Below, piece by piece: positions 8,956 to 17,119 of a DNA stretch of 64,000 nucleotides. A model generated the notes under the pieces. That model ran no database searches, was not told the origin of the DNA, and saw only the letters and a list, made by a program, of their open reading frames with translations. This stretch comes from G963669295 sp963669295 (GTDB lineage: Bacteria > Bacteroidota > Bacteroidia > Flavobacteriales_D > CALLUQ01): positions 2,914,001 to 2,978,000 of the forward strand of contig OY769938.1 in the NCBI GenBank assembly GCA_963669295.1, in the 5' to 3' direction. Position numbers and translations under genes: made by a program. The number at the start of each line of letters is the position of its first letter. Position 1 is the stretch's first letter.

Positions 8956-9395
8956 GGCATTAAAGTTAATTAAAAATCAATAATGGTATGCGTGCAGAGT
9001 TCTTTAAATTTTACATGAAATGGCGTAAAGTGTTTTGTGTGCTGGGAATTGTACGGTATTCTGTGAGGAAGGTAGGTGTGTTTTTTAATGAAATTTTTAT
9101 GCAGCCCATCGAGGGTGGATGGATTTTAAACGGGGCTCTTTTTGCTTGAAATAGAGGGGAATAGCTGTTATTTTAGCAACTATTCTGTTAAGAAATTAAC
9201 AAATCATAACGATTTATCTGATATTGATGCCCTAACCGGAGTTTTTTTAATTGCGACGAATTTCCTATCTTTGAGGTACCCTAAAGTTGATTGTTTAAAT
9301 TTAGGTTTAAGTAAGTAGTAGTTTGTAGAGAGAAAGAGGTTTAATCAGAGATTAGGCCTCTTTCTTATTTTACTCCCCTTGGTTATTGTACTACT
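8956..9395. other. 440-bp intergenic region
   Basis: Lies between the start of the large helical protein gene and the end of the response-regulator gene, both on the reverse strand. The half near 8955 is AT-rich leader. The other half holds a forward-strand promoter-like site and hairpin annotated as a candidate small RNA. No plausible coding frame was seen. Confidence 0.6.
9266..9372 (+). ncRNA. Candidate small RNA, forward strand
   Basis: TATCTTTG at 9266-9273 matches the -7 consensus. About 55 bp later a strong hairpin begins: AGAAAGAGG (9331-9339) pairs with CCTCTTTCT (9357-9365), with an inner TAATC/GATTA stem and an AGA loop, then TATTTTA. Both neighbouring genes are on the opposite strand, so promoter plus terminator would define an orphan transcript of about 95 nt. 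The -33 element is poor and no known RNA family was recognised. Confidence 0.35.
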
Positions 9396-10565
9396 TTACG
9401 CGCTTGGGTTGGCGTACAATTTCACATCTTTTCCGCTAATGGTTTTATCGCATAGAATGATGAGGCGCTCTACCACATTTCTCAATTCGCGAATGTTACC
9501 GGTCCAATTCACCTTTTGAAGCTCCTGGATGGCGTCGTCGGCAAATGTTTTGGCAGGCATGCCATGTTCTTCACAAATTTGCTGCAAGAAATGGTTGGCA
9601 AGCAATGGAATATCGTCTTTACGTTCATTGAGGGAAGGCACATGAATAAGAATAACACTCAAGCGGTGGTACAGGTCTTCACGAAAGTTATTGTCGTTAA
9701 TTTCCTGGCGCAAATCTTTGTTGGTAGCGGCCAATACACGCACGTTTACTTTAATGTCTTTATCGCCACCCACACGGGTAATTTTATTTTCTTGTAGTGC
9801 TCGCAACACCTTGGCTTGTGCCGATAGGCTCATGTCGCCAATTTCATCCATAAACAGGGTGCCGCCATCGGCTTGTTCAAACTTCCCTTTACGTTGTTTA
9901 ATGGCAGAGGTGAAAGCACCTTTTTCATGACCAAACAATTCGCTTTCAATCAATTCAGCAGGGATGGCTGCACAGTTCACTTCCACAAATGGAGCACTGC
10001 TGCGTTCGCTTTGCTGGTGCAATTGCCGGGCCACCAATTCTTTTCCCGATCCATTGCCACCGGTAATCAATACCCTGGCATCGGTAGGGGCTACCCGCTC
10101 AATCATGCTTTTAATTTCCTGGATAGGGGCCGATTCACCAATAATGTCGCTCGACTTGGCTTTGTTAATTTTGCGCTTCAATACCTTGGTTTCTTCTACC
10201 AGGGTAGATTGATCCATGGCATTGCGTAAGGTTACCAGGATACGGTTCAGGTCCAATGGCTTTTGAATGAAGTCGTAAGCTCCTTTTTTAAGGGCTTCAA
10301 CAGCCGTTTCAATATTGCCATGCCCCGATATCATAATGATGGGCACATCGCTGCCAGCACTTTGTAGTTTTTCTAATACTTCCAGCCCATCCATTTTCGG
10401 CATTTTAATGTCACAAAAAACAATGTCGTATTTGTTTTTTGCAATCATTTCCAAACCGGCCGGACCATCTTCCGCTTCATCTACTTTATAGTCTTCGTAT
10501 TCAAGAATATCTTTTAGGGTTCTTCGAATGCTTCGCTCGTCGTCAATCACTAATATGCTCGCCAT
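9396..10565 (-). CDS. Sigma54-dependent-type response regulator lacking a DNA-binding domain
   Basis: 389 residues. The receiver domain (1-about 120) has phosphoacceptor Asp52 (VFCDIKMPKMDG) and Lys102. The AAA+ domain (about 140-370) has Walker A GGNGSGKE (169-176), Walker B TLFMDEIGD (236-244) and arginine fingers. The sigma54-contact loop reads GAFTSA (216-221) instead of GAFTGA. The protein stops just after the AAA+ lid (KDVKLYANPSA), so the Fis-type HTH of NtrC-class activators is absent. It may act from solution or through a partner. No histidine kinase gene is adjacent. Confidence 0.93.
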   Translation of the reverse strand: MASILVIDDERSIRRTLKDILEYEDYKVDEAEDGPAGLEMIAKNKYDIVFCDIKMPKMDGLEVLEKLQSAGSDVPIIMISGHGNIETAVEALKKGAYDFIQKPLDLNRILVTLRNAMDQSTLVEETKVLKRKINKAKSSDIIGESAPIQEIKSMIERVAPTDARVLITGGNGSGKELVARQLHQQSERSSAPFVEVNCAAIPAELIESELFGHEKGAFTSAIKQRKGKFEQADGGTLFMDEIGDMSLSAQAKVLRALQENKITRVGGDKDIKVNVRVLAATNKDLRQEINDNNFREDLYHRLSVILIHVPSLNERKDDIPLLANHFLQQICEEHGMPAKTFADDAIQELQKVNWTGNIRELRNVVERLIILCDKTISGKDVKLYANPSA

Positions 10566-10606
10566 AATTATTGAAGTTTCTGTTAATGATTTGTTTTCGT
10601 TGCAAT

Positions 10607-10614
10607 CAAATTTA
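10607..10614 (-). promoter_or_regulatory. -7 element upstream of the response regulator
   Basis: The reverse strand reads TAAATTTG, a match to TAnnTTTG, 42 bp before the ATG at 10565. No convincing TTG lies at the standard distance. Confidence 0.4.
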
Positions 10615-10643
10615 ACAATATTTAGACCAAACTGTTATTGCTG

Positions 10644-11555
10644 TTACATTAATTCGTTCAATGCCCCTTCTTTCAATGCAAAGGTAGATCGGTAAAGGTT
10701 TTTGATGTGGAATGATTGAAGCACAAAATGAGTGAGCAGGGTGCCCATAACAATCATTTCGGCACGATACGCTGCCACTCCGGGCATGGCCAACCGTTCT
10801 TCGAGCGAAGACTGTACCAATTGGTGGTGAATGGTTTGATAGGCATCCAGGTCGAATTGGTAGGCCTGCCCTTCAGGCAATTGCCCTCCATGAAACTGGT
10901 GGGCAATGCATGCTACAAAAGTATCGAACGAGCCCGAGCACCCGCATAGGGTAGTGGTAGGCCATTGTTGCATGGCATCGAACAAAGGGGTGAGTTCGGT
11001 TTTGAATAAGGCATTGAGTTGTGTAATCTCTGCTGCGGTAATGGGGTCGGAAGGTGGGCAACGTTCCAGGAGGCGGGCAGCCCCTAACGGAAAGCTTTGT
11101 TTCCAGTAGAGCTGCTCATCATCGGCAATAATAAATTCGGTGCTTCCACCACCAATGTCAATAATAAGCATGCGCTCACGAAAGGGGAGTGCCAGTTGCA
11201 CCCCTCTCCAAATCAACGCTGCTTCACGGTCGCCATCAATTACCTGAATATGGATACCAGTGGTACGCTTTACTTCAGCTACAAAAGCATTTCCATTGGT
11301 AGCCGAGCGTATGGCAGAGGTAGCAAAAGCATGTACCTCATCGCAGGCATGGGTGGTTATTTGGGTGTTGAACTGTTGCAAGGCTTCCATGCCGCGCTGC
11401 ATGGCATCGGGCTGTAACCTGTTATTGGTCATGCCTCCCTTGCCCAGTTTTACCGGAAGCTTGGTTTTATAAATAACACGATAACGACTACCGGTTACCT
11501 CAACAATCAGCAGGTGGAAGGTGTTGGTGCCCAGGTCGATAATGGCTGCACGCAT
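10644..11555 (-). CDS. Ppx/GppA family exopolyphosphatase / pppGpp phosphatase
   Basis: 303 residues, the short form with only the two ASKHA-fold domains and no HD-type C-terminal extension. Visible motifs are the N-terminal phosphate loop IDLGTNTFHLLIVEV, the DIGGGSTEFI nucleotide/phosphate motif (about 131-140) and a Gly/Ser-rich CGCSGSFD. Such proteins hydrolyse inorganic polyphosphate or pppGpp; sequence alone does not separate these. It begins 1 bp after the ABC permease gene ends, so it is probably in that operon. Confidence 0.92.
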   Translation of the reverse strand: MRAAIIDLGTNTFHLLIVEVTGSRYRVIYKTKLPVKLGKGGMTNNRLQPDAMQRGMEALQQFNTQITTHACDEVHAFATSAIRSATNGNAFVAEVKRTTGIHIQVIDGDREAALIWRGVQLALPFRERMLIIDIGGGSTEFIIADDEQLYWKQSFPLGAARLLERCPPSDPITAAEITQLNALFKTELTPLFDAMQQWPTTTLCGCSGSFDTFVACIAHQFHGGQLPEGQAYQFDLDAYQTIHHQLVQSSLEERLAMPGVAAYRAEMIVMGTLLTHFVLQSFHIKNLYRSTFALKEGALNELM

Positions 11556-11556
11556 G

Positions 11557-12897
11557 TTACCCCTTATAAAACAGCCATTTCCATAGCTCTTTGTAGGTTA
11601 CTTTTTTGCCGTACATCAATATGCCTGTGCGGTATATTTTTCCTGCCAGCCAGGTGGTGAACAAAAATCCAGCAATAAGCAGCCCCATCGAAAGAAACAA
11701 TTGCCATACGGTGTCACTGTCAAAGCCCATAGCTACCCGAACCATCATTACTACCGGTGAGGTAAATGGAATGATGGAGAACCAGAATGCAGACGGGCCT
11801 TCGGGGTTTTGTAGGGCAAATTGAGCCACCAAAAAGCCAAACACCAACGGAATGGTAATGGGCAGCATAAACTGCTGCGTATCGGCCTCACTGTCTACCG
11901 CAGCGCCAACTGCTGCAAAGAGCGAAGCATATAACAAATAGCCGCCTAAAAAGTAAAAGAGGAACATGCCAATGAGGAGCCCCCAATTCACACGGTGCAG
12001 GATAAGTTCGGAAAAGTAGTTCAGTTCTTCCTGCCCTTTTTCGGCTTGTATTTCCGCCAGTACATCGGGTGCCAATTGTGCATTGGTTTCAATCAGTGCT
12101 ACCGGGTCGAGGTTGTCGGGCAATAACAAAGGTTGAATCACAGCAGTAAGGGCCATGGTGAGGATGATCCACAAGGCAAATTGGGTAAGCCCTACCAGGG
12201 CAATGCCCACAATTTTTCCCATCATCAACTGAAATGGCTTTACCGAAGAGATGATGACTTCTACAATGCGGTTGGTTTTTTCTTCAATTACTCCACGCAT
12301 CACTTGTACCCCATATAGAAAGATGAACATGTAAATAAGAATAGCAAAGCCAAAGCCTATGGCTGCTATTTCCTGGTTATGCGATTTTTGTGAGGTATCT
12401 TGTATGTCGTACAAATCGAGGGTGATGTGCGGTTTTATTTTATAATAATCGTCGGGGGTCATGCCGGCATCATCGATGTTTTTTCGTTCTATTATTTTTT
12501 CGAGTTGCGACTTCACATAGCCTTGTACATTAATGCTTGGCGTTTTCTTAAAGAACAAGGAGTAGGCCTTGTTGGTAAGCACTTTCTCGTTGAGGCGAAG
12601 CAGTAGCGTATAACTGCTTTCCTCAAAGCCCTCGTTGGTAATGTCTTTGTTGGTGTATTCAAAGCTAATGCGGCTGGTATTTTCCAATTCGTTGGTAAAC
12701 AATCCCATGACCTCCTCGGTACCGGTTTCGTCTACCACCAGTATTTTGTGTTTGGTGCTGTCGGATAGTCCCATCCAAATGGCCAAACCAATTAAGCCAG
12801 TAATAAGAATAGGCCCCAAAATCGTCATGATGATGAACGATTTTTTCTTGACCCTCGAGGCATACTCTCGTCTAATGATCAGTGCTATCTTGTTCAT
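11557..12897 (-). CDS. ABC-2 type (NatB-like) transporter permease
   Basis: 446 residues. An N-terminal helix (about 20-42) is followed by a large extracytoplasmic domain (about 45-175) and then five or six transmembrane helices to the C-terminus, the topology of NatB-type ABC-2 permeases. The start codon region overlaps the upstream ATPase gene by 26 bp, indicating translational coupling. In other bacteria NatAB-type systems export sodium or drugs; no substrate can be assigned here. Confidence 0.9.
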   Translation of the reverse strand: MNKIALIIRREYASRVKKKSFIIMTILGPILITGLIGLAIWMGLSDSTKHKILVVDETGTEEVMGLFTNELENTSRISFEYTNKDITNEGFEESSYTLLLRLNEKVLTNKAYSLFFKKTPSINVQGYVKSQLEKIIERKNIDDAGMTPDDYYKIKPHITLDLYDIQDTSQKSHNQEIAAIGFGFAILIYMFIFLYGVQVMRGVIEEKTNRIVEVIISSVKPFQLMMGKIVGIALVGLTQFALWIILTMALTAVIQPLLLPDNLDPVALIETNAQLAPDVLAEIQAEKGQEELNYFSELILHRVNWGLLIGMFLFYFLGGYLLYASLFAAVGAAVDSEADTQQFMLPITIPLVFGFLVAQFALQNPEGPSAFWFSIIPFTSPVVMMVRVAMGFDSDTVWQLFLSMGLLIAGFLFTTWLAGKIYRTGILMYGKKVTYKELWKWLFYKG

Positions 12898-13819
12898 CGG
12901 TTGGGTTTTGTTCGTTAACGGCTGAAATAAATATATCGTTCATGCTGGGAATAATCTCGTGCACCGATTCAATGGCCACATGAGGCAATACGGTTTCGAG
13001 CAAATTGTTCAAGGTATTGTTGTGCAACAAACGCACCTTTGCGGTGTTGGTGCCTTCGTTTTCAGAAGATTCAAGCAATTCGAACCCGGTCCACAGGGCA
13101 TTGGTAAAGCCAATGACATTGCCTTTAAATTTAAGCTCATAGGTATAGGAGCGGTATTTTTCTTTCACCGCATTCATCGGGCCATCAAGCACTTTTTTCG
13201 ACTTGTTGATGAGTGCTATATGGTCGCATATTTCTTCTACCGAACCCATGTTGTGAGTAGAGAGTAGAATGGTAGCACCTTCGTCGCGCAGCTTTAAAAT
13301 TTCGCTTTTTACCAGGTTGGTGTTGATGGGGTCGAAGCCGCTAAATGGTTCATCGAGAATCAGCAACTTAGGGCGGTGCAGTACCGTGGTGATAAACTGA
13401 ATTTTTTGTGCCATCCCTTTAGAAAGCTCTTCTACTTTCTTGCCCCACCAGGCATCGATTTCAAATTTTTCGAACCACGCTTTGAGCTCTTTTTTTGCCT
13501 CGCGCTTGTTCATGCCCTTCAACTGGGCCAGGTACATGGCCTGCTCGCCCACTTTCATTTTTTTATACAACCCACGCTCTTCGGGCAGGTAGCCAATTTG
13601 TTCTACATGGTGAGGTTGTAGTGGTTCACCATCAAATGTAATAATGCCTTCGTCGGGCGCGGTGATTTGGTTAAGGATGCGAATCAATGAAGTTTTTCCA
13701 GCTCCATTGGGCCCTAACAAACCAAAAACACTTTGCCGTGGCACCTCCACCGATACTTGATCGAGGGCGGTATGGGCAGCATAGCGTTTTACAATGTTCT
13801 CTGCACTAAAAATGCTCAT
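12872..13819 (-). CDS. ABC transporter ATP-binding protein (NatA-like)
   Basis: 315 residues. Walker A GPNGAGKTS is at about 35-43, the signature motif is ELSKGMAQK (a divergent LSGGQ), Walker B is LLILDEPFSGFDP and the switch His is in LLSTHNMGSVEEI. A C-terminal DUF4162-type extension (about 230-300) is typical of drug/Na+ exporter ATPases. It is the first gene of a three-gene unit with the permease and the Ppx/GppA protein. Confidence 0.94.
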   Translation of the reverse strand: MSIFSAENIVKRYAAHTALDQVSVEVPRQSVFGLLGPNGAGKTSLIRILNQITAPDEGIITFDGEPLQPHHVEQIGYLPEERGLYKKMKVGEQAMYLAQLKGMNKREAKKELKAWFEKFEIDAWWGKKVEELSKGMAQKIQFITTVLHRPKLLILDEPFSGFDPINTNLVKSEILKLRDEGATILLSTHNMGSVEEICDHIALINKSKKVLDGPMNAVKEKYRSYTYELKFKGNVIGFTNALWTGFELLESSENEGTNTAKVRLLHNNTLNNLLETVLPHVAIESVHEIIPSMNDIFISAVNEQNPTDEQDSTDH

Positions 13820-13854
13820 CAGCGATAGTTTGTTGCTAAGTTAATGATTCGGCG

Positions 13855-13862
13855 CAAAAATA
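13855..13862 (-). promoter_or_regulatory. Promoter -7 element of the ABC transporter operon
   Basis: The reverse strand carries TATTTTTG, with TTG (plus-strand CAA at 13884-13886) 21 bp upstream. The predicted start of transcription is near 13849, a 30-nt leader before the ATPase ATG. Confidence 0.65.
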
Positions 13863-14062
13863 AGCGTAGGGCATGAAAAAGAGCAATTTTTTTACACCAT
13901 TGGTTGATGTAATGGATGGGTGATGAAAATGGAGGATAGGTGATGAAGAAAGAGGAATTCATTGTGCAAGTTCTTGTAAAAATGGGCGATGGAGTTTTGA
14001 TGAGCGTTTTTCCCTTAAAAATAAGTAAATAATTGATTTTTAATACCGTATAATCTGCTGTA

Positions 14063-14092
14063 GGGTAAACATTGACTTTTCAATGTTTACCC
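14063..14092. repeat. Perfect 13-bp inverted repeat at the edge of the 22-bp array
   Basis: GGGTAAACATTGA (14063-14075) and TCAATGTTTACCC (14080-14092) are exact reverse complements separated by CTTT. The right arm is the first unit of the adjacent array, so the left arm is an inverted copy of a unit. Confidence 0.85.
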
Positions 14093-14515
14093 ATGAACGT
14101 TGATGGTTGACCCATGGGCTTTCAATGTTTACCCATGACCACATGATGTTTTACCCATGACTATGTGATGTTCTACCCACGACCATGCCATGCTTTACCC
14201 ACGACTATGCCATGTTCTACCCACGACTATGCCATGCTTTACCCACGACTATGCCATGCTTTACCCACGACCATGCCATGTTCTACCCACGACCATGCCA
14301 TGTTCTACCCATGACCATGCCATGTTCTACCCATGACCATGCCATAGTTTACCCACGACTATGCCATGTTCTACCCACGACCATGCCATGCTTTACCCAC
14401 GGCTATGCCATGTTCTACCCATGACCATGCCATGCTTTACCCACGGCTATGCCATGTTCTACCCTTGATCATGCCATGCTTTACCCACGGCTATGCCATG
14501 TTCTACCCACGGCTT
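14088..14515. repeat. 22-bp tandem repeat array, about 20 copies
   Basis: The TAC of each TACCCA(C/T)GA core recurs every 22 bp from 14174 to 14504 (16 copies in register). About four more degenerate copies lie to the left at 14088, 14108, 14130 and 14152. Variation is limited to a few transition sites, such as C/T in CCA(C/T)GA and in ATG(C/T)T. There are no unique spacers, so it is not a CRISPR array. It resembles a minisatellite and is probably variable in copy number between strains. Confidence 0.9.
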
Positions 14516-14635
14516 TCACTCCTGCGTAGGCTCCTGATGGCTATCGGGGCACCAGCAACGACGTGTATCTTAATGCATACTCCTGTATACTCACTACTAC
14601 ATACTCCCTCCTCGCATCACTCACGCTCGGTCTTC

Positions 14636-14655
14636 CCTGTCTGCCGACAGGCAGG
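14636..14655. repeat. 20-bp palindromic element, copy 1
   Basis: CCTGTCTGCCGACAGGCAGG can form CCTGTC/GACAGG with a TGCC loop, or alternatively CTGCC/GGCAG with a GACA loop. It sits between GGTCTTC and GATAC of the 134-bp repeat. From memory, similar Gly/Cys-dense palindromes recur in Bacteroidota genomes. Confidence 0.6.
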
Positions 14656-14769
14656 GATACTTTTTGTGTTCACGCTGTTCACCCAAAACACTCAGACACT
14701 CGCTTCTCACTAACTTCTGTATACTCCCTTCTGCATGCTCCCTCCTCACATCACTCCTGCTCGGTCTTC

Positions 14770-14789
14770 CCTGTCTGACGACAGGCAGG
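14770..14789. repeat. 20-bp palindromic element, copy 2
   Basis: The same element with one change in the loop (TGAC for TGCC) at the equivalent position of the second 134-bp unit. The third unit has GGTCTTC joined directly to GATAC at 14897-14908, without the element. Confidence 0.6.
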
Positions 14790-15179
14790 GATACTTTTTG
14801 TGTTCACGCTGTTCACCCAAAACACTCAGACACTCGCTTCTCACTAACTTCTGTATACTCCCTTCTGCATGCTCCCTCCTCACATCACTCACGCTCGGTC
14901 TTCGATACTTTTTGTGTTCACGCTGTTCACCCAAAACACTCAGACACTCGCTCTTCACTAACTCCTGTATACTCACTACTACATACTCACTCTCACGTTC
15001 CCCACACTCTAACACCTCCTTATGTCAGGCTACATGATCGCTGTAACCACATTTCGATGAACTCAGTGTGAACAGATTAAAGGTAGGAGCGCACTGGTGA
15101 GGAGCATAGGCCTATACCAAATGCTATTCCACGTGTGGCATAATGCGGGAATATAACTTTAATGAAATTCGGGAGTAGT

Positions 15180-16331
15180 TTACCCGGTAAAGTGTTCCTT
15201 CATTTTTTGGAACCAGCTTTTGTCCTTAGCCGATGGATCGGGTTTAAAGTTTTCGGAGTCGCGGAAATCTTCCAGGATTTTCCGCTCATCTTTCGACAAG
15301 GTTTGTGGCGTCCACACATTGATGTGAACCATTAAATCGCCTTTGCGATAGCCATTGATGTCGGGAAGTCCTTTACCGCGCAACCGCAATATTTTTCCAC
15401 TTTGGGTGCCGGCATCAATTTTAATCTTCGCCTTGCCCGATACCAGGGGAATTTCTGCGCTCGAGCCCAATACAGCATCTACAAAGCTAATGTAATGGTT
15501 ATAGTGTAGGTAAATGCCATCGCGTTTCAAGTCGGGGTGTTCTACTTCTTCTACCACAATCAACAAATCGCCAGGAACACCACCTCGTGGGCCTGCATTT
15601 CCTTTGCCGGTCATGGTAAGCTGCATGCCTTCTTCTACCCCTGCCGGAATATTCATGGTAATCACTTCTTCATCGCGCACAATGCCATCGCCAAAACAGG
15701 TTTTACATTTGTCTTGTATGGTTTGCCCTTCACCATTACACGAAGGACAGGTAGAAGTGGTTTGCATTTGTCCTAATATGGTATTGCTTACCCGGGTTAC
15801 ATGGCCGCTGCCATTACAGGTAGAGCAACGGCTAAAGGCACTGCCACCTTTAGCACCGGTACCGCTACAAGTATTGCAATTGATGAACTTATTTACCTTC
15901 ACCTTTTTCTCTACCCCTTCAGCAATTTCTTCGAGGGTGAGCTTTACTTTTATGCGTAGGTTAGAACCTCGGTTTACCCGACGGCCTCTACGGCCACCGC
16001 CACCACCAAAGCCGCCAAATGCACCGCCAAAGATGTCGCCAAACTGGCTGAAGATGTCGTCCATGCTCATGCCACCGCCGCCACCGCCGCCAAAGCCGCT
16101 GGCACCGCCCATACCGGCATGACCAAACTGATCGTACCGCGCTTTCTTTTGCGGGTCGCTCAACACCTCATACGCCTCTGCCGCTTCCTTGAACTTCGCC
16201 TCCGCAGTTTTATCATCAGGATTTTTATCGGGGTGGAACTTCAACGCCATCTTCCGATAAGCCTTCTTAATCTCGGTCTCGGAGGCCCCTTTCGACACTC
16301 CCAATATTTCGTAATAATCCCTTTTCGACAT
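15180..16331 (-). CDS. dnaJ: Chaperone protein DnaJ
   Basis: 383 residues, full-length type I Hsp40 co-chaperone of DnaK. The J domain (1-70) has the HPD motif in KFHPDKNPDD. A Gly/Phe-rich linker (about 75-120) contains poly-Gly. The zinc region (about 150-220) holds four CxxCxGxG motifs (CNTCSGTG, CSTCNGSG, CPSCNGEG, CKTCFGDG), followed by the substrate-binding C-terminal domains. It follows grpE after 6 bp, forming a grpE-dnaJ operon. dnaK is not in the window. Confidence 0.98.
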   Translation of the reverse strand: MSKRDYYEILGVSKGASETEIKKAYRKMALKFHPDKNPDDKTAEAKFKEAAEAYEVLSDPQKKARYDQFGHAGMGGASGFGGGGGGGMSMDDIFSQFGDIFGGAFGGFGGGGGRRGRRVNRGSNLRIKVKLTLEEIAEGVEKKVKVNKFINCNTCSGTGAKGGSAFSRCSTCNGSGHVTRVSNTILGQMQTTSTCPSCNGEGQTIQDKCKTCFGDGIVRDEEVITMNIPAGVEEGMQLTMTGKGNAGPRGGVPGDLLIVVEEVEHPDLKRDGIYLHYNHYISFVDAVLGSSAEIPLVSGKAKIKIDAGTQSGKILRLRGKGLPDINGYRKGDLMVHINVWTPQTLSKDERKILEDFRDSENFKPDPSAKDKSWFQKMKEHFTG

Positions 16332-16337
16332 AATTGT

Positions 16338-16907
16338 TTATTTACCTACCACAACTTTTGCATACCGAAGCACCTTGTCATTCAAAAAGTACCCTTTCTC
16401 TACAGCATCTACTACCTTGCCCTTCATGTCTTCCGAGGGTGCAGGAATTTCGGTAATGGCTTCGTGATGGTCGGTGTTGAATGGCTCGCCAATAGAGTTC
16501 ATGGGTTTCAACCCTTTTTGCTCCATCAGGCTGCTAAATTTATTGTGGATCAATTGAAATCCTTCTTTTACAGCGTCAATGTCTTCGCTGGTTTCGTTCG
16601 ACTTCATGGCCCGCTCAAAATCGTCGAGGATGGGCAATAGTAACCCAATTACATCGGCACTGGCCGTTTTGATGATGTCAATCTTTTCGCGGCTGGTTCT
16701 TTTTCTGAAATTATCAAACTCAGAGTAAAGCCGTACATATTTTTCTTGCCAATCTTCCTCCACAGGAGCCTCTTCCTGTGCCTCCTCAGCTGCTGCTGTG
16801 GTTTCTTCCGTGGCTTCCGTTGTCTCTTCCGTGGCTTCAGCCGAAGTTTCTGCGGTGTTTGCAGTTTCCTGGTTATCGTCCAAATCTTCTGTCTTCTTGT
16901 TACTCAT
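16338..16907 (-). CDS. grpE: Nucleotide exchange factor GrpE
   Basis: 189 residues. It releases ADP from DnaK. The N-terminal 55 residues are a Thr/Glu/Ala-rich acidic low-complexity tail. The long dimerisation coiled coil (about 55-110, with EEDWQEKYVRLYSEFDNFRK) precedes the beta-wing domain ending in LNDKVLRYAKVVVGK, the family's C-terminal signature. It is the first gene of the grpE-dnaJ operon. No confident heat-shock promoter or CIRCE element was found upstream. Confidence 0.97.
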   Translation of the reverse strand: MSNKKTEDLDDNQETANTAETSAEATEETTEATEETTAAAEEAQEEAPVEEDWQEKYVRLYSEFDNFRKRTSREKIDIIKTASADVIGLLLPILDDFERAMKSNETSEDIDAVKEGFQLIHNKFSSLMEQKGLKPMNSIGEPFNTDHHEAITEIPAPSEDMKGKVVDAVEKGYFLNDKVLRYAKVVVGK

Positions 16908-17067
16908 TTTTCAGAATTTTTATTGCTGTCATCAATCGATCAAATAGCCTGCCAACGCTGGTTTTGCAGTCAATTTGTCATAGAATGATGGAAAAGGTGC
17001 CAAAGGTATGTCATTTTGTTCGGAATTACGCGGTAATCAGCCACTTTTTCACCCCGATATGTCATTA

Positions 17068-17098
17068 AAAAAGGCCGACCAATTGGGTCGACCTTTTT
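17068..17098 (-). terminator. Intrinsic terminator of the thioredoxin-like gene
   Basis: A 13-bp stem with one G-U wobble (arms 17068-17080 and 17086-17098) and a 5-nt loop is flanked by A and T runs. Read on the reverse strand it ends in a run of T, 22 bp after the TlpA-like stop codon. It could also work in the other direction. Confidence 0.75.
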
Positions 17099-17119
17099 GC
17101 GATATTGAATGCGAATTAT

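Larger units (their letters stand above)
14582..14999. repeat. 134-bp tandem repeat, about three copies
   Basis: GGTCTTC landmarks at 14629, 14763 and 14897 are exactly 134 bp apart. Units share long identical blocks, including GATACTTTTTGTGTTCACGC and CAAAACACTCAGACACTCGC. Copies one and two contain a 20-bp partly palindromic insert that is cleanly absent from copy three. No coding capacity is credible. Confidence 0.9.
13863..15179. other. 1.3-kb non-coding region carrying two repeat arrays
   Basis: Between the ABC operon promoter and the end of dnaJ there is no credible gene. About 200 bp of unremarkable AT-rich sequence is followed by an inverted repeat, a 22-bp tandem array, a 134-bp tandem array and about 180 bp of plain sequence. 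Open frames across the arrays are repeats read as protein (periodic Cys/His/Pro-rich translations) with no ribosome site or domain. Confidence 0.75.

Noticed and set aside
14088..14515. Possible CRISPR array
   Set aside because: Units are contiguous with no unique spacers, and no cas gene is present.
14185..15071. Several open frames of 70-135 codons on both strands
   Set aside because: They read through the 22-bp and 134-bp repeats, giving periodic His/Cys/Pro-rich translations with no ribosome site, signal or domain. Length follows from repeats whose period lacks stops.
16908..17040. Sigma54-like TGGCAC site upstream of grpE
   Set aside because: A TGGCAC exists on the reverse strand, but no GC pair sits at the -12 position with the required spacing.
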